A stretch of DNA of 64,000 nucleotides from an alpha proteobacterium HIMB59. Lineage in GTDB: Bacteria; Pseudomonadota; Alphaproteobacteria; HIMB59. The DNA lies in contig CP003801.1 of the NCBI GenBank assembly GCA_000299115.1, positions 124,001 through 188,000 on the forward strand, read 5' to 3'. The translations under genes were made by a program, and so were the position numbers. Positions 33,732 to 44,678 of this stretch are shown in pieces; the stretch's first letter is position 1; each line of letters opens with the position of its first letter. The notes under the pieces are model-generated. The model did not search any database and was not told the DNA's origin. It saw only the letters and a list, made by a program, of their open reading frames with translations.

Positions 33732-34397
33732 ATGACATACTCAGTTTTAGCTCGAGACCCTGAAACAGGGACTATTGGAGGAGTTGCCACTACAGGCAGT
33801 TATTGTGTGGGGGGCTGGGTTCTTCGAGGAGATGTCAAAATAGGAATGAGCGCTTCTCAAGGAGCGTCTGCAAGCACCATTCTAGGAGATCAAATGTTGG
33901 CGCAAATGAATGGAGGAGATGCCCCAAACTTCATCATCCAGGCTATTCAAGAAAAAGATCAAGGTCTAGAACACCGTCAAATCTCCATGTTATCGATTGA
34001 AGGTCAAACGGCAGTCTATTCTGGGAAAAGCAATGAGAGTATTGTCGATGACTTTCATGAAGAAAATTTTGTTACTGCAGGGAATATGTTAGGAGGAGAT
34101 CAAGTTATCTCTTCTATTAAAGATTACTATCAAAGTGCTGACACCAACCTACCCTTAGCAGAAAGACTTTTAGAATGTCTCAAGCAAGGAGCCCAAGCTG
34201 GAGGCGATAAGCGAGGATTGTTATCGGCAGCGATGTTGATCTTACACCCTGATCAGGCGCCTTTAACTCTTCGCATCGATCACCATGAAGACCCCATTAC
34301 TCAATTAGATCTTCTTTACCAAAAGGTCACCAGCGGCGATTACTATGAATGGACTAAGACTGTCCCTACACGAAACAACCCTTATCGATACAAATGA
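33732..34397 (+). CDS. DUF1028-family protein (Ntn-hydrolase-like)
   Basis: The 221-residue protein matches DUF1028: MTYSVLARDPETGTIGGVAT, GASASTILGDQMLAQM, EGQTAVYSGKS and ENFVTAGNMLGGDQV. The family is thought to have an Ntn-hydrolase-like fold but no proven reaction. It overlaps the amidohydrolase gene by four bases and is divergent from the peptide-type ABC operon. DUF1028 genes often sit beside such transporters. A TATTAT box (33720-33725) ends six bases before the ATG, so translation may start on a leaderless message. Confidence 0.85.
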   Translation: MTYSVLARDPETGTIGGVATTGSYCVGGWVLRGDVKIGMSASQGASASTILGDQMLAQMNGGDAPNFIIQAIQEKDQGLEHRQISMLSIEGQTAVYSGKSNESIVDDFHEENFVTAGNMLGGDQVISSIKDYYQSADTNLPLAERLLECLKQGAQAGGDKRGLLSAAMLILHPDQAPLTLRIDHHEDPITQLDLLYQKVTSGDYYEWTKTVPTRNNPYRYK

Positions 34398-35602
34398 ATA
34401 TTTTAAAAACACTCAATACTATTGCACAATGCTCTCAACCCTCATTCGGAGTCACCCGACTTCCTTTTACCAAAGAGCACAAGCAAGCAAATAAAATCAT
34501 AACCCAATGGATGAAGGATGCCGGGATGCAAGTCCATCTCGATGCAGCCGGGACCTTGATTGGAACTTATAAGTCTTCAAATAAAAATGCGAAGACACTG
34601 ATTTTAGGTTCCCATCAAGACAGCGTGATTAATGCAGGACGCTTTGATGGAATTATGGGTGTATTATTGCCTATTTTAGCGGTTAAAAAGTTTCATCAAA
34701 AGAAAACCAAGCTTCCTTTTCACATTGAGTGTGTGGCCTTTGCTGATGAGGAAGGAGTTCGTTTTCCCACGGCCCTCATGGGACCCCAAGTATTAGCTGG
34801 GACTTTCCAAATGAAAGATATCCGATTTAAAGACTCCAAAGGGATTTCCATTCAACAAGCCTTAAATAGCTTTGGGGGCAATCATCGAAAACTCACCCAA
34901 TTAAAAAGATCTAAAAAGTCTATCGTTGGATTTGTTGAAACTCATATTGAACAAGGACCGGTTTTAGAAAAACATAAATTACCTGTAGGTGTGGTCACTG
35001 GTATTTCAGGGATTACCCGTTACACATGTACACTCAAAGGTAAGGCGAGCCATGCGGGCACCACCCCCATGAACCTTCGCCAAGACGCCCTCGCCGGCGC
35101 TGCAGAAATTATTCATGACTTAGAGAAAAAAGCTCGAAGCACGAAGAACATTATTATCACCGTGGGGAGTATCCAAAATACTCCTAATGCGGTAAATGTC
35201 ATTTCAGGGGAAGTGACAATCTCTGTTGAGTCTCGTAGCCTTGATAATAAAAAACGAGTCAGCATTCAAAAAGAGATAGCGAGCATCATCAAAAAAATAT
35301 GCCGTGCTCGTAACCTAGCTTGTCAGTTCAAGAGAACCTACGATCAAAAAGCGGTTCTTTGTGATAAGCGCCTGACGGGTGCCTTGTCCAAATCAGTAAA
35401 AGACTTGGGCTATCCATTAATGAAAATCCCTTCTGGGGCTACCCATGATGCATCTGCGATGTCTGATCTCTGTCCTATTGCGATGCTGTTCGTCCAAAGT
35501 AAAGATGGGCTCAGTCATAACCCGAAAGAGTTCTCGAAGGAAAGTGATATGCAAGTAGCCGTTCGGGTTTTAGAGAATTTGATCACAAACCTTAAAGTTT
35601 AA
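34394..35602 (+). CDS. M20-family allantoate/N-carbamoyl-amino-acid amidohydrolase
   Basis: The 402-residue protein is a two-metal M20 hydrolase of the AllC/AmaB/beta-ureidopropionase group. Metal-site motifs are LGSHQDSVINAGRFDG (His and bridging Asp), FADEEGVRFPTALMG (Glu pair) and VETHIEQGPVLE; the dimerisation lid has GKASHAGTTPMNLRQDAL. It cleaves ureido or carbamoyl groups from amino acids or allantoate. Coupling with DUF1028 (4-base overlap) next to a peptide-type importer suggests uptake and hydrolysis of one compound class. The exact substrate cannot be set. Confidence 0.88.
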   Translation: MNILKTLNTIAQCSQPSFGVTRLPFTKEHKQANKIITQWMKDAGMQVHLDAAGTLIGTYKSSNKNAKTLILGSHQDSVINAGRFDGIMGVLLPILAVKKFHQKKTKLPFHIECVAFADEEGVRFPTALMGPQVLAGTFQMKDIRFKDSKGISIQQALNSFGGNHRKLTQLKRSKKSIVGFVETHIEQGPVLEKHKLPVGVVTGISGITRYTCTLKGKASHAGTTPMNLRQDALAGAAEIIHDLEKKARSTKNIIITVGSIQNTPNAVNVISGEVTISVESRSLDNKKRVSIQKEIASIIKKICRARNLACQFKRTYDQKAVLCDKRLTGALSKSVKDLGYPLMKIPSGATHDASAMSDLCPIAMLFVQSKDGLSHNPKEFSKESDMQVAVRVLENLITNLKV

Positions 35603-35642
35603 AGCTGTAAATTACCCACACTTAAATTAAATGGACTAAGTA

Positions 35643-35667
35643 AAAATATTGACTAATTCAATATTTT
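35643..35667. promoter_or_regulatory. perfect inverted repeat, likely PerR/Fur-type box
   Basis: AAAATATTGA-CTAAT-TCAATATTTT is a perfect ten-base inverted repeat with a five-base centre, ending 15 bases before the start of the Fur-family regulator that is cotranscribed with katG. Its layout resembles Fur/PerR operators, so autoregulation of the regulator-katG operon is the simplest reading. Confidence 0.6.
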
Positions 35668-35682
35668 GAATAGCTTCATGGA

Positions 35683-38273
<2,591 letters not shown>

Positions 38274-38283
38274 AAACAATTAC

Positions 38284-38323
38284 GAGCAAGTCTTATTATA
38301 TAGTGAAATAATGAGACTTGCTC
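38284..38323 (+). terminator. long hairpin after katG
   Basis: GAGCAAGTCTTATTAT (38284-38299) pairs with ATAATGAGACTTGCTC (38308-38323), a 16-base stem with one T-G pair and an eight-base loop, starting 11 bases after the katG stop. No T run follows, so it may act as a 3'-end stabiliser or need Rho. Confidence 0.55.
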
Positions 38324-38385
38324 ACTAATGTCGCTTATACAATTTAAGCATATCAATTCTCATATTTTTAGAGTTAAATTTTCAT

Positions 38386-39333
38386 ATGTTAAAAATTATT
38401 GTTGTACTTTTCTCATGGTTTGCAACTGCAAATCTGTGGGCTTTTGATAACGTTAAACTCTCACTCGATTGGGTTCCCCAGGGTGAGCATGGTGGATTCT
38501 TTCAAGCGATCGCTAAGGGATATTATGCAGACCAAAATATAGAATTAGAAATTATTCCAGGCGGTCCTTCTGTTAATACCAAAGCAATGCTGATGGCTGA
38601 CCAAGTCGAATTTAATATTGGTGGTAGTGCTGGCGCCTTAAATTATGCTAAGCAAGATTTACCATTCACAGCTGTTGCTGCTTTTTTCCAAAAAACACCC
38701 CAAGTGTTAATGTCTCATCCTAATGTCGGCATTGATCACCCATCTGATTTTAAAGGAAAAACAATTTTCCTTTCTAACTTTGGAAGACTTTCTTTCTGGG
38801 GTTTCATTAAAAATAAATATGACTTATCTGATGATCAGCTAGAGAGTTATAATTTTAACTCGCAACCTTTTATTGATGATCCTCAATCTGTTCAACAAGG
38901 GTATTTATCCAGCGAACCCTTTGCGATCAAAAAAGCAGCTGGGTTTGAGCCTGTTGTCCACTTACTCGCGGACCACGGCTTTAGTGCTTATGCCAATACC
39001 ATTGAAGCATCCGATAAATTGATTGCAGAAAATCCTGATCTCATTAATCGATTTCTGACCGCTTCCCGTCAAGGGTGGGAGGATTATCTCAATAACGATC
39101 CTCAACCAGCTTTTGATTTAATCCAGCAACTTAACCCTGACATGCCTTCCGACAAACTTGCGTATGCTCACAGTAAAATGATTGAGTATAATATCGTTAC
39201 TGGCAATGGGGAGAAGATTGGTTCGATGAGTGCTGATCGTTGGAAAGAATTTTATGAAATGTCAGTAGAATTAGGCATTTATGATAGCGAATTCGACCAC
39301 GAAAAAGCTTACACTTTAGAATTTTCTAACTAA
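38386..39333 (+). CDS. NMT1/THI5-type ABC solute-binding protein
   Basis: The 315-residue protein has a signal peptide (MLKIIVVLFSWFATANLWA) and the NMT1/THI5 fold (LSLDWVPQGEHGGFFQAIAK, PGGPSVNTKAMLMADQVEFN, GKTIFLSNFGRLSFWGF). Relatives bind thiamine pyrimidine precursors, riboflavin, alkanesulfonates or nitriles. The D-W-V-P start and G-x-F-x-A spacing are most like the pyrimidine-binding ThiY type. I found no TPP riboswitch fold in the 62 bases after the katG hairpin. ATPase and permease genes follow closely. Confidence 0.85.
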   Translation: MLKIIVVLFSWFATANLWAFDNVKLSLDWVPQGEHGGFFQAIAKGYYADQNIELEIIPGGPSVNTKAMLMADQVEFNIGGSAGALNYAKQDLPFTAVAAFFQKTPQVLMSHPNVGIDHPSDFKGKTIFLSNFGRLSFWGFIKNKYDLSDDQLESYNFNSQPFIDDPQSVQQGYLSSEPFAIKKAAGFEPVVHLLADHGFSAYANTIEASDKLIAENPDLINRFLTASRQGWEDYLNNDPQPAFDLIQQLNPDMPSDKLAYAHSKMIEYNIVTGNGEKIGSMSADRWKEFYEMSVELGIYDSEFDHEKAYTLEFSN

Positions 39334-39346
39334 AATAAGCCCCGCT

Positions 39347-40171
39347 ATGAGTTTGCGGGTATTATCAGATACGGATCGCCAGACCAAATTGGCCGATGGG
39401 CGGTCCAATGTCTTAGCGCAATTAGAGGGGGTTTCCAAGAAATTTGCTGGAGCCTCCCATAATGCCCTAGAAGATATTAAGCTGGAGGTTTTCCAAAAAG
39501 ACTTTTTATCCATCGTGGGTCCTTCCGGCTGTGGCAAGACCTCGTTACTGAAGATGATGTGTGGCTTGATCAAACCCACCTCCGGTAAAATTAGCTGGCC
39601 TACCTCCAACTTTCAAAACTCACCCGAAAACCCAGCCAATTTAAGTTATGTTTTCCAAGAGCCCAATCTGCTTCCGTGGATGAATGTTTATGAAAACATC
39701 AAACTTCCTTTAAAAATTGTCAAAGAAGATACGTATAGCGCCGATGAAAAAATTTATGAGATCATTAACCTAGTCGGGCTCCAAGGGTTTGAGGGATATT
39801 ATCCAAGACAACTCTCCGGAGGGATGAGTATGCGTGTTTCGATCGCTCGTGCGCTCGTCACTCAACCAAAAGTGTTACTCATGGATGAACCCTTTAGTGC
39901 ACTGGATGAAACCAGACGATTTGAATTAAGCCAAGAAATTTTAAAAATTAAAAAAGAGAAAAATTTAACAGTAATCTATGTCACTCACTCTATTTATGAG
40001 TCTGTTTATTTGAGTGATCGGATTTATGTCATGCAACCTAACCCAGGAAAAGTTTTTGAGGAGTTTGATTTCTCAGGAATTGAGAAAAATGAAGACTATC
40101 GATTTACCCCTGAGTTTTTTGAACAAGCCAAAGTCGTCTCTGACTCCCTGCAGCGAGCCCAACATGCCTAA
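39347..40171 (+). CDS. ABC transporter ATPase (SsuB/TauB/ThiZ-like)
   Basis: The 274-residue protein has Walker A IVGPSGCGKTSLLKM, Q-loop in YVFQEPNLLPWM, signature LSGGMSMRVSIARAL, Walker B VLLMDEPFSALDE and switch His in YVTHSIYESVYLSD. The first 27 residues precede the usual start of the domain, and no later Met is available, so a short N-terminal extension is real or the start codon is non-ATG. It overlaps the permease gene by eight bases. Confidence 0.9.
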   Translation: MSLRVLSDTDRQTKLADGRSNVLAQLEGVSKKFAGASHNALEDIKLEVFQKDFLSIVGPSGCGKTSLLKMMCGLIKPTSGKISWPTSNFQNSPENPANLSYVFQEPNLLPWMNVYENIKLPLKIVKEDTYSADEKIYEIINLVGLQGFEGYYPRQLSGGMSMRVSIARALVTQPKVLLMDEPFSALDETRRFELSQEILKIKKEKNLTVIYVTHSIYESVYLSDRIYVMQPNPGKVFEEFDFSGIEKNEDYRFTPEFFEQAKVVSDSLQRAQHA

Positions 40172-40931
40172 GACCTATTCCATAATTGTGATCGTGAGTC
40201 TCTTCATTTTATGGGAAGTTCTTTTTCATGCTTTAAATTTACGATGGTACTTACTCCCACCCCCCTCCATGATCTTAGAGTCCATCCAATCTAACTTTAT
40301 TTCTTTAATGGGGTCTCTGGCGGTAACTATTAAAGTTACTCTCACCGCTCTGATGGCCTCTGTAATAATAAGTGTTTGCTTAGCAATCATTTTCTACTTC
40401 TCTAAAATTGTAGAGCGCTCGATGATGCCCATTACGGTTATACTTCAAGTCACACCGATCATCGCGATTGCTCCGCTAATCTCAATTTGGGTGGATAGTT
40501 CTCAAATGGCAACGTTAATATGCGCGTTTTTAGTGGCTTTTTTTCCTTTATTAACGAATACGATTTCAGGCCTGAAAAGCACAGAACGAAACCATCTTGA
40601 TTTAATGAAACTCTATCGAGCTAATAAATATCAATTATTACGCTATGTGGTGTTACCGAATGCGCTGCCCTACTTTCTGTCAGGTTTAAAAATTAGCACG
40701 GGTTTAGCTCTGATCGGCGCCATTGTTGGAGAATTTGTCATTGGTCCTATTTCTGGTCATAGCGGTTTGGCTTACCGCATTATTGAGTCGGGATATCAAT
40801 TAGAAATCCCAAAAATGTTTGCTTCCGTCTTTTTAATTTCTATCACCGGTATACTTTTATATAACGCGGTTCGCCTGTTAAGCTTTATGATCTTGAGAAA
40901 TTGGCATTCAAGCTTCAGTGAAGCAGAATAA
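40164..40931 (+). CDS. ABC transporter permease (SsuC/ThiX-like)
   Basis: I chose the ATG at 40164 (MPKTYSIIVIVSLFILWEV), giving 255 residues; an upstream in-frame start at 40014 would add only out-of-frame ATPase sequence. Six membrane segments and the coupling loop in LMKLYRANKYQLLRYVVLPN are typical of the BPD_transp_1 SsuC/TauC group, and ALPYFLSGLKISTGLALIGAI follows. It ends one base from the convergent iron-binding-protein gene. Confidence 0.9.
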   Translation: MPKTYSIIVIVSLFILWEVLFHALNLRWYLLPPPSMILESIQSNFISLMGSLAVTIKVTLTALMASVIISVCLAIIFYFSKIVERSMMPITVILQVTPIIAIAPLISIWVDSSQMATLICAFLVAFFPLLTNTISGLKSTERNHLDLMKLYRANKYQLLRYVVLPNALPYFLSGLKISTGLALIGAIVGEFVIGPISGHSGLAYRIIESGYQLEIPKMFASVFLISITGILLYNAVRLLSFMILRNWHSSFSEAE

Positions 40932-40932
40932 T

Positions 40933-41937
40933 CTAGCCGTCGAAATTAATTCGATTTAAAATTTGAATTACAGATGCTCTATTTTTAGCTATAGAGGATA
41001 AAGAAAGATCATCAAAAATAACATCTTGAGCTATTGATTGAACTTTAGGGGAAGGCTGAACTGTCTCTAAAACAGGAAATTCATTATTGTCATTAGCATA
41101 AACCGACTGTGACTCTTCACTTAGCAAGAATGAAACTAATTTATTAGCTAAATCTTTGGTTTCTTCATTAAGTAACGCTACTCCTGAGATATTCACATGA
41201 GCACCTCTATTAGTTTGATTAGGGAATACGATCTTAGCTTTCTCTAACCAAATCTTTTGATCCTCATTCTCCATCATTTGAAAATAATAGTAATGATTAC
41301 CAATACTAATATCACAAACACCAGCGTAAATGGCTTTAACTTGATCACGATCATTGCCTTGTGGTTTTCTAGCTAAATTCGATTTCAAAACAGTTAAATA
41401 ATTCTCCAGCCACTCATCTCCATGGTGAGCTAACAAAGAAGCAAATAGAGAAATATTATAGGGATGAAATCCTGAGCGCGTACAAATTTTACCTTTGAAT
41501 TGATCGGAGATTAGATCCTCATAATTCAATTGCTGATTAGCAAGTGACTCATTGACATAAAACACACGAGCTCGTTGTGTTAGACCTACCCAATCTTTAC
41601 TTTGAAATTTTTCAGGAATATCAAAGGATTGATCAAATGAAATGCTAGCACCAGCCTCTGCTACATCAATTAAGCGTGATATATCTGATGATAAATACAG
41701 ATCTGCTACTGGTCTCTTTTTTTCTAAAATCGCTTTTTGAACTAAGCCTTTTTGAGAGTAAATCCACTCTACTTTAATACCACTTTGATCTTCAAACTTT
41801 TCTAAAAGAGGCTCAATTAATAAGGGCTGCCTTTCAGAATAAATTTTTAACTCTGCTGCCTTAATATTGCTAAATAAAATAATATATAAAGCACAAAAAA
41901 TAAGACTTTTTATAAATATAGATTGAGTGCTTTTCAT
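40933..41937 (-). CDS. ferric-iron ABC solute-binding protein (FutA/FbpA-like)
   Basis: The 334-residue protein has a signal peptide ending near NIKAAE and the family body: LKIYSERQPLLIEPLLEKFE, GIKVEWIYSQKGLVQKA, ICTRSGFHPYNISLFASL, and the C-terminal iron-binding Tyr cluster NHYYYFQMM. Such proteins hand Fe3+ to an ABC importer. Neither neighbour is a ferric permease or ATPase, so its partners are elsewhere. It is convergent with the NMT1-type transporter and 63 bases upstream of the end of znuA. Confidence 0.88.
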   Translation of the reverse strand: MKSTQSIFIKSLIFCALYIILFSNIKAAELKIYSERQPLLIEPLLEKFEDQSGIKVEWIYSQKGLVQKAILEKKRPVADLYLSSDISRLIDVAEAGASISFDQSFDIPEKFQSKDWVGLTQRARVFYVNESLANQQLNYEDLISDQFKGKICTRSGFHPYNISLFASLLAHHGDEWLENYLTVLKSNLARKPQGNDRDQVKAIYAGVCDISIGNHYYYFQMMENEDQKIWLEKAKIVFPNQTNRGAHVNISGVALLNEETKDLANKLVSFLLSEESQSVYANDNNEFPVLETVQPSPKVQSIAQDVIFDDLSLSSIAKNRASVIQILNRINFDG

Positions 41938-42000
41938 AATTTTAATCTAGTTATAAATCAAAAAAATCAGAACTTAAATTTAATAAACTTACTTGTAAAT

Positions 42001-43032
42001 TTAGTCACATCTACTGAGCGAATTGGCTATCTCTAAAATTAATTCATTATACATTTTAGGACCTACTTCAATATTAGCCCCCAAAGGGTCTAAAACACTC
42101 GTTGATACGTTCATATCAGCTGAGAGCATTTCAATAATCTTAGGATTATATTGAGGTTCTGAAAAAATACATTTCACATTATCGTGCTCAATTAATTCTT
42201 GAATCTCTGCTATCTGTTTTGCTCCTGGTAAAACTTCAGGGTTTAGAGTCAAAGCTCCAGCGGCCTTGATGTTAAATCTATTTTCAAAATATTGATAAGC
42301 ATCATGAAAAACTATGAAGCTTGGATTATTTTGAACAATAATGCTTACTCGATCAATCAGATCATCCAATGAAGAAATCATTTTTTCAGCATTTTTTTCA
42401 TAATTAGACTTATTTTGAGGATCTAACTCAGATAATTCATGAGCTATTTCTGAAATCATAACTTTTGCATTCTCTGGATCTAGCCAAATGTGGGCATCAA
42501 ATTCTCCATGATTATGTCCATCATGGCTTGAGTCATCATCTTCATCTTCATGGCCGTGATGATCGTCGTGACCGTGGTCATCGTGGTCATCATCTTTATG
42601 ACCATCATCGTCATGATCATCATGTCCTTCATGTTCATCTTCATGGCCGTGATGATCGTCGTGATCATCATGATCGTTCATTTCTCTAAATTTTAGTTTT
42701 TTAATTGATTTTAAATCCATAAAAGAGATTTGAACTGCATTTTTAGCCAGTGAATTTAATGGTTTTTCCATAAAACTCTCTAAATCTTCTCCAATCCAAA
42801 AGACAATGTCGGCTTCCTCTAGTATTTTGGCATGTGACGGCTTCAGGGAAAAATTATGAGGAGAGTTACTACCTTCTATAATTAGGGTGGGATTGCTGAC
42901 GCCGTCCATGACACCACTCACAAGAGAGTGAATTGGTTTAATTGTTGTGACTACTTTAATTTCAGCGATAGCTGAAAAACTGCTAAATAAAAGAGCTATT
43001 CCAAAAAGGATTGATTTTTTAATTAAATTCAT
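42001..43032 (-). CDS. znuA: zinc ABC solute-binding protein
   Basis: The 343-residue protein has a signal peptide (MNLIKKSILFGIALLFSSFS, cut after AIA) and the cluster A-I metal-binding fold. Zinc ligands are H59 (NSPHNFSLKPS), H181 (FDAHIWLDPENAK) and the His in FIVFHDAYQYF, with a distal acidic residue. A loop of about 55 residues (121-176) is almost all His, Asp and Glu, typical of ZnuA and thought to collect zinc. It is divergent from znuC across 73 bases holding two Zur-type boxes. Confidence 0.96.
   Translation of the reverse strand: MNLIKKSILFGIALLFSSFSAIAEIKVVTTIKPIHSLVSGVMDGVSNPTLIIEGSNSPHNFSLKPSHAKILEEADIVFWIGEDLESFMEKPLNSLAKNAVQISFMDLKSIKKLKFREMNDHDDHDDHHGHEDEHEGHDDHDDDGHKDDDHDDHGHDDHHGHEDEDDDSSHDGHNHGEFDAHIWLDPENAKVMISEIAHELSELDPQNKSNYEKNAEKMISSLDDLIDRVSIIVQNNPSFIVFHDAYQYFENRFNIKAAGALTLNPEVLPGAKQIAEIQELIEHDNVKCIFSEPQYNPKIIEMLSADMNVSTSVLDPLGANIEVGPKMYNELILEIANSLSRCD
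42541..42664 (-). repeat. 31-bp in-frame direct repeat in the ZnuA His-rich loop
   Basis: The same 31 bases occur at 42541-42571 and 42634-42664, exactly 93 bases (31 codons) apart. Both encode DDHHGHEDE. The spacing in whole codons shows that the metal-binding loop grew by tandem duplication or can change length by recombination. Confidence 0.85.
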
Positions 43033-43049
43033 GTTTATTGCCTTATCAA

Positions 43050-43086
43050 TGTAATAATATTACATATGTAATATTATAACATTACA
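43050..43086. promoter_or_regulatory. two Zur-type operators between znuA and znuC
   Basis: TGTAATA-A-TATTACA (43050-43064) is a perfect 7-1-7 inverted repeat. TGTAATATTATAACATTACA (43067-43086) is a second symmetric box, and its reverse strand contains GTTATAATATTAC, which matches the known Zur consensus closely. They are two bases apart, so two Zur dimers could bind side by side and shut both directions. The zur gene is the last of the znuCB operon. Confidence 0.85.
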
Positions 43087-43105
43087 AACAAGTCAAATAA
43101 GAAAC

Positions 43106-43849
43106 ATGGATAATACTTTAATTCAATTAAATAACTGTGGAATACTTCGCAATCGTAAGTGGTTAGTAAGAGGAGTTTCTTTAACTGTTGATCGTGGACA
43201 GATTGTAACCCTTATTGGTCCTAATGGATCGGGAAAATCAACAACTGCAAAAATGGCTTTAGGTATAATGAAACCGGATGAAGGAGATAACTCAATCAAA
43301 GAAAACTTGAAAATATCATATGTTCCCCAAAAACTTGTTATTGATTGGTCGCTTCCTTTACGAGTTCTTGATTTCATGAATTTAACTGAAAATTATGAAC
43401 GCTCTATAATTAATGAAATGCTGACTATCACTGGTATTCAACATTTACAAAATGAAGATGTTCGAAATCTTTCAGGAGGAGAATTTCAACGACTTTTAAT
43501 GGCAAGAGCTATTGCCAAAAAGCCAGATTTTTTAGTTCTCGATGAACCCGTCCAAGGGGTTGATTACGCCGGAGAAATTGCTCTCTATCAAATTATTCAA
43601 GATATTAGAAAAAATTTAAATTGTGGCATTTTACTAATCTCGCACAATCTTCATGTAGTTATGTCTCAAACCAATCATGTGATTTGTTTAAATGGACATA
43701 TTTGCTGTTCTGGGGAGCCCAAGTCAATTGTCAAAAATCCTGAATACATCAAACTTTTTGGAGAGAATATGGATCCTACGTTGGCTTTTTATAAACATGA
43801 ACATGACCATCATCATCACCCTGATGGCAGCGTGGATCATTCCCATTAA
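43106..43849 (+). CDS. znuC: zinc ABC transporter ATPase
   Basis: The 247-residue protein has Walker A LIGPNGSGKSTTAKM, signature LSGGEFQRLLMARAI, Walker B PDFLVLDEPVQGVD and switch ISHNLHVVM. As in other ZnuC proteins, the C-terminus is His-rich (HEHDHHHHPDGSVDHSH) and may sense or buffer zinc. It is the first gene of znuC-znuB-zur and sits next to the Zur boxes. Confidence 0.96.
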   Translation: MDNTLIQLNNCGILRNRKWLVRGVSLTVDRGQIVTLIGPNGSGKSTTAKMALGIMKPDEGDNSIKENLKISYVPQKLVIDWSLPLRVLDFMNLTENYERSIINEMLTITGIQHLQNEDVRNLSGGEFQRLLMARAIAKKPDFLVLDEPVQGVDYAGEIALYQIIQDIRKNLNCGILLISHNLHVVMSQTNHVICLNGHICCSGEPKSIVKNPEYIKLFGENMDPTLAFYKHEHDHHHHPDGSVDHSH

Positions 43850-43853
43850 TTAC

Positions 43854-44675
43854 ATGTTTGAGGATTTTCTTTTTCGAGCTTTTGTTGCTGGTATTGGATT
43901 AGCATTAATTGCAGGTCCTTTGGGCTGTTTTATTGTTTGGCGAAGATTGTCTTATTTTGGTGATACTCTTGCTCACTCAGCTTTATTGGGAGTGGTCATC
44001 GGCTATGCTTTAAATCTAAATTTCATCATTTCTGTTTTCGTCATATCAGCTTTGATATCTCTGTCTTTGTTATACCTACAAAAAAGAACTACTCTTCCTA
44101 ATGATGCCTTGTTAGGACTCTTAGCTCATTCCGTCTTATCGATAGGGTTAGTGTTGCTAGGTATTCTTTCATTTATTCGCATCGATTTAATGAGTTTACT
44201 ATTTGGCGATATCTTGGCTGTTAACGTTCAAGATTTAATGATTGTATGGGCAGGAGGAGGCCTGTCTTTATTAATTTTAATTTATATTTGGAGGCCATTA
44301 TTTGCGGGAACGGTCAATTTAGAATTAGCCAAAGCTGAGGGATTAAATCCAGAATTAGCAAATACGATTTTTACTTTACTAATTGCTTTGGTCATTGCCA
44401 TCTCCATAAAAATTGTTGGCATTTTACTAATCACTGGCTTACTTATTATCCCAGCTGCGGCATCGAGAAATCTATCTAGCTATCCAATTCAAATGGCGGT
44501 TGTCTCCAGTTTACTAGGAGTACTTGCCGTTATAACTGGTTTGCTTTCCTCTATCAACTGGGACACGTCTACGGGTCCTACTATATTAAGTGCAGCACTT
44601 GGAATTTTTATTCTGACACTTTTTCCATGGAAAAAATTGCCAATATTCGAAAAAAAAAATAGATTAGTAAAATAG
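43854..44675 (+). CDS. znuB: zinc ABC transporter permease
   Basis: The ATG at 43854 (MFEDFLFRAFVAGIGLALIA) gives 273 residues, the normal ZnuB length, and lies four bases after the znuC stop. An in-frame ATG further upstream would be inside znuC. The protein has about eight membrane segments and family motifs CFIVWRRLSYFGDTLAHSAL and GLLIIPAAASRNLSSYP. It forms the membrane pore for zinc import with ZnuA and ZnuC. Confidence 0.94.
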   Translation: MFEDFLFRAFVAGIGLALIAGPLGCFIVWRRLSYFGDTLAHSALLGVVIGYALNLNFIISVFVISALISLSLLYLQKRTTLPNDALLGLLAHSVLSIGLVLLGILSFIRIDLMSLLFGDILAVNVQDLMIVWAGGGLSLLILIYIWRPLFAGTVNLELAKAEGLNPELANTIFTLLIALVIAISIKIVGILLITGLLIIPAAASRNLSSYPIQMAVVSSLLGVLAVITGLLSSINWDTSTGPTILSAALGIFILTLFPWKKLPIFEKKNRLVK

Positions 44676-44678
44676 AAA

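Noticed and set aside
38324-38385. Possible TPP riboswitch before the NMT1/THI5-type transporter
   Set aside because: The gap is about 60 bases with none of the conserved thi-box sequence; too short for a full riboswitch.
42541-42664. Repeat with regular spacing that could suggest a CRISPR-like array
   Set aside because: Only two 31-base copies, in frame within znuA and encoding the same metal-binding residues; no array or cas genes.
42465-42689. Long His/Asp-rich open frames on both strands across the ZnuA loop
   Set aside because: They are mirror readings of the low-complexity GAT/CAT codons of the ZnuA metal loop; only the znuA frame has the signal peptide and zinc motifs.
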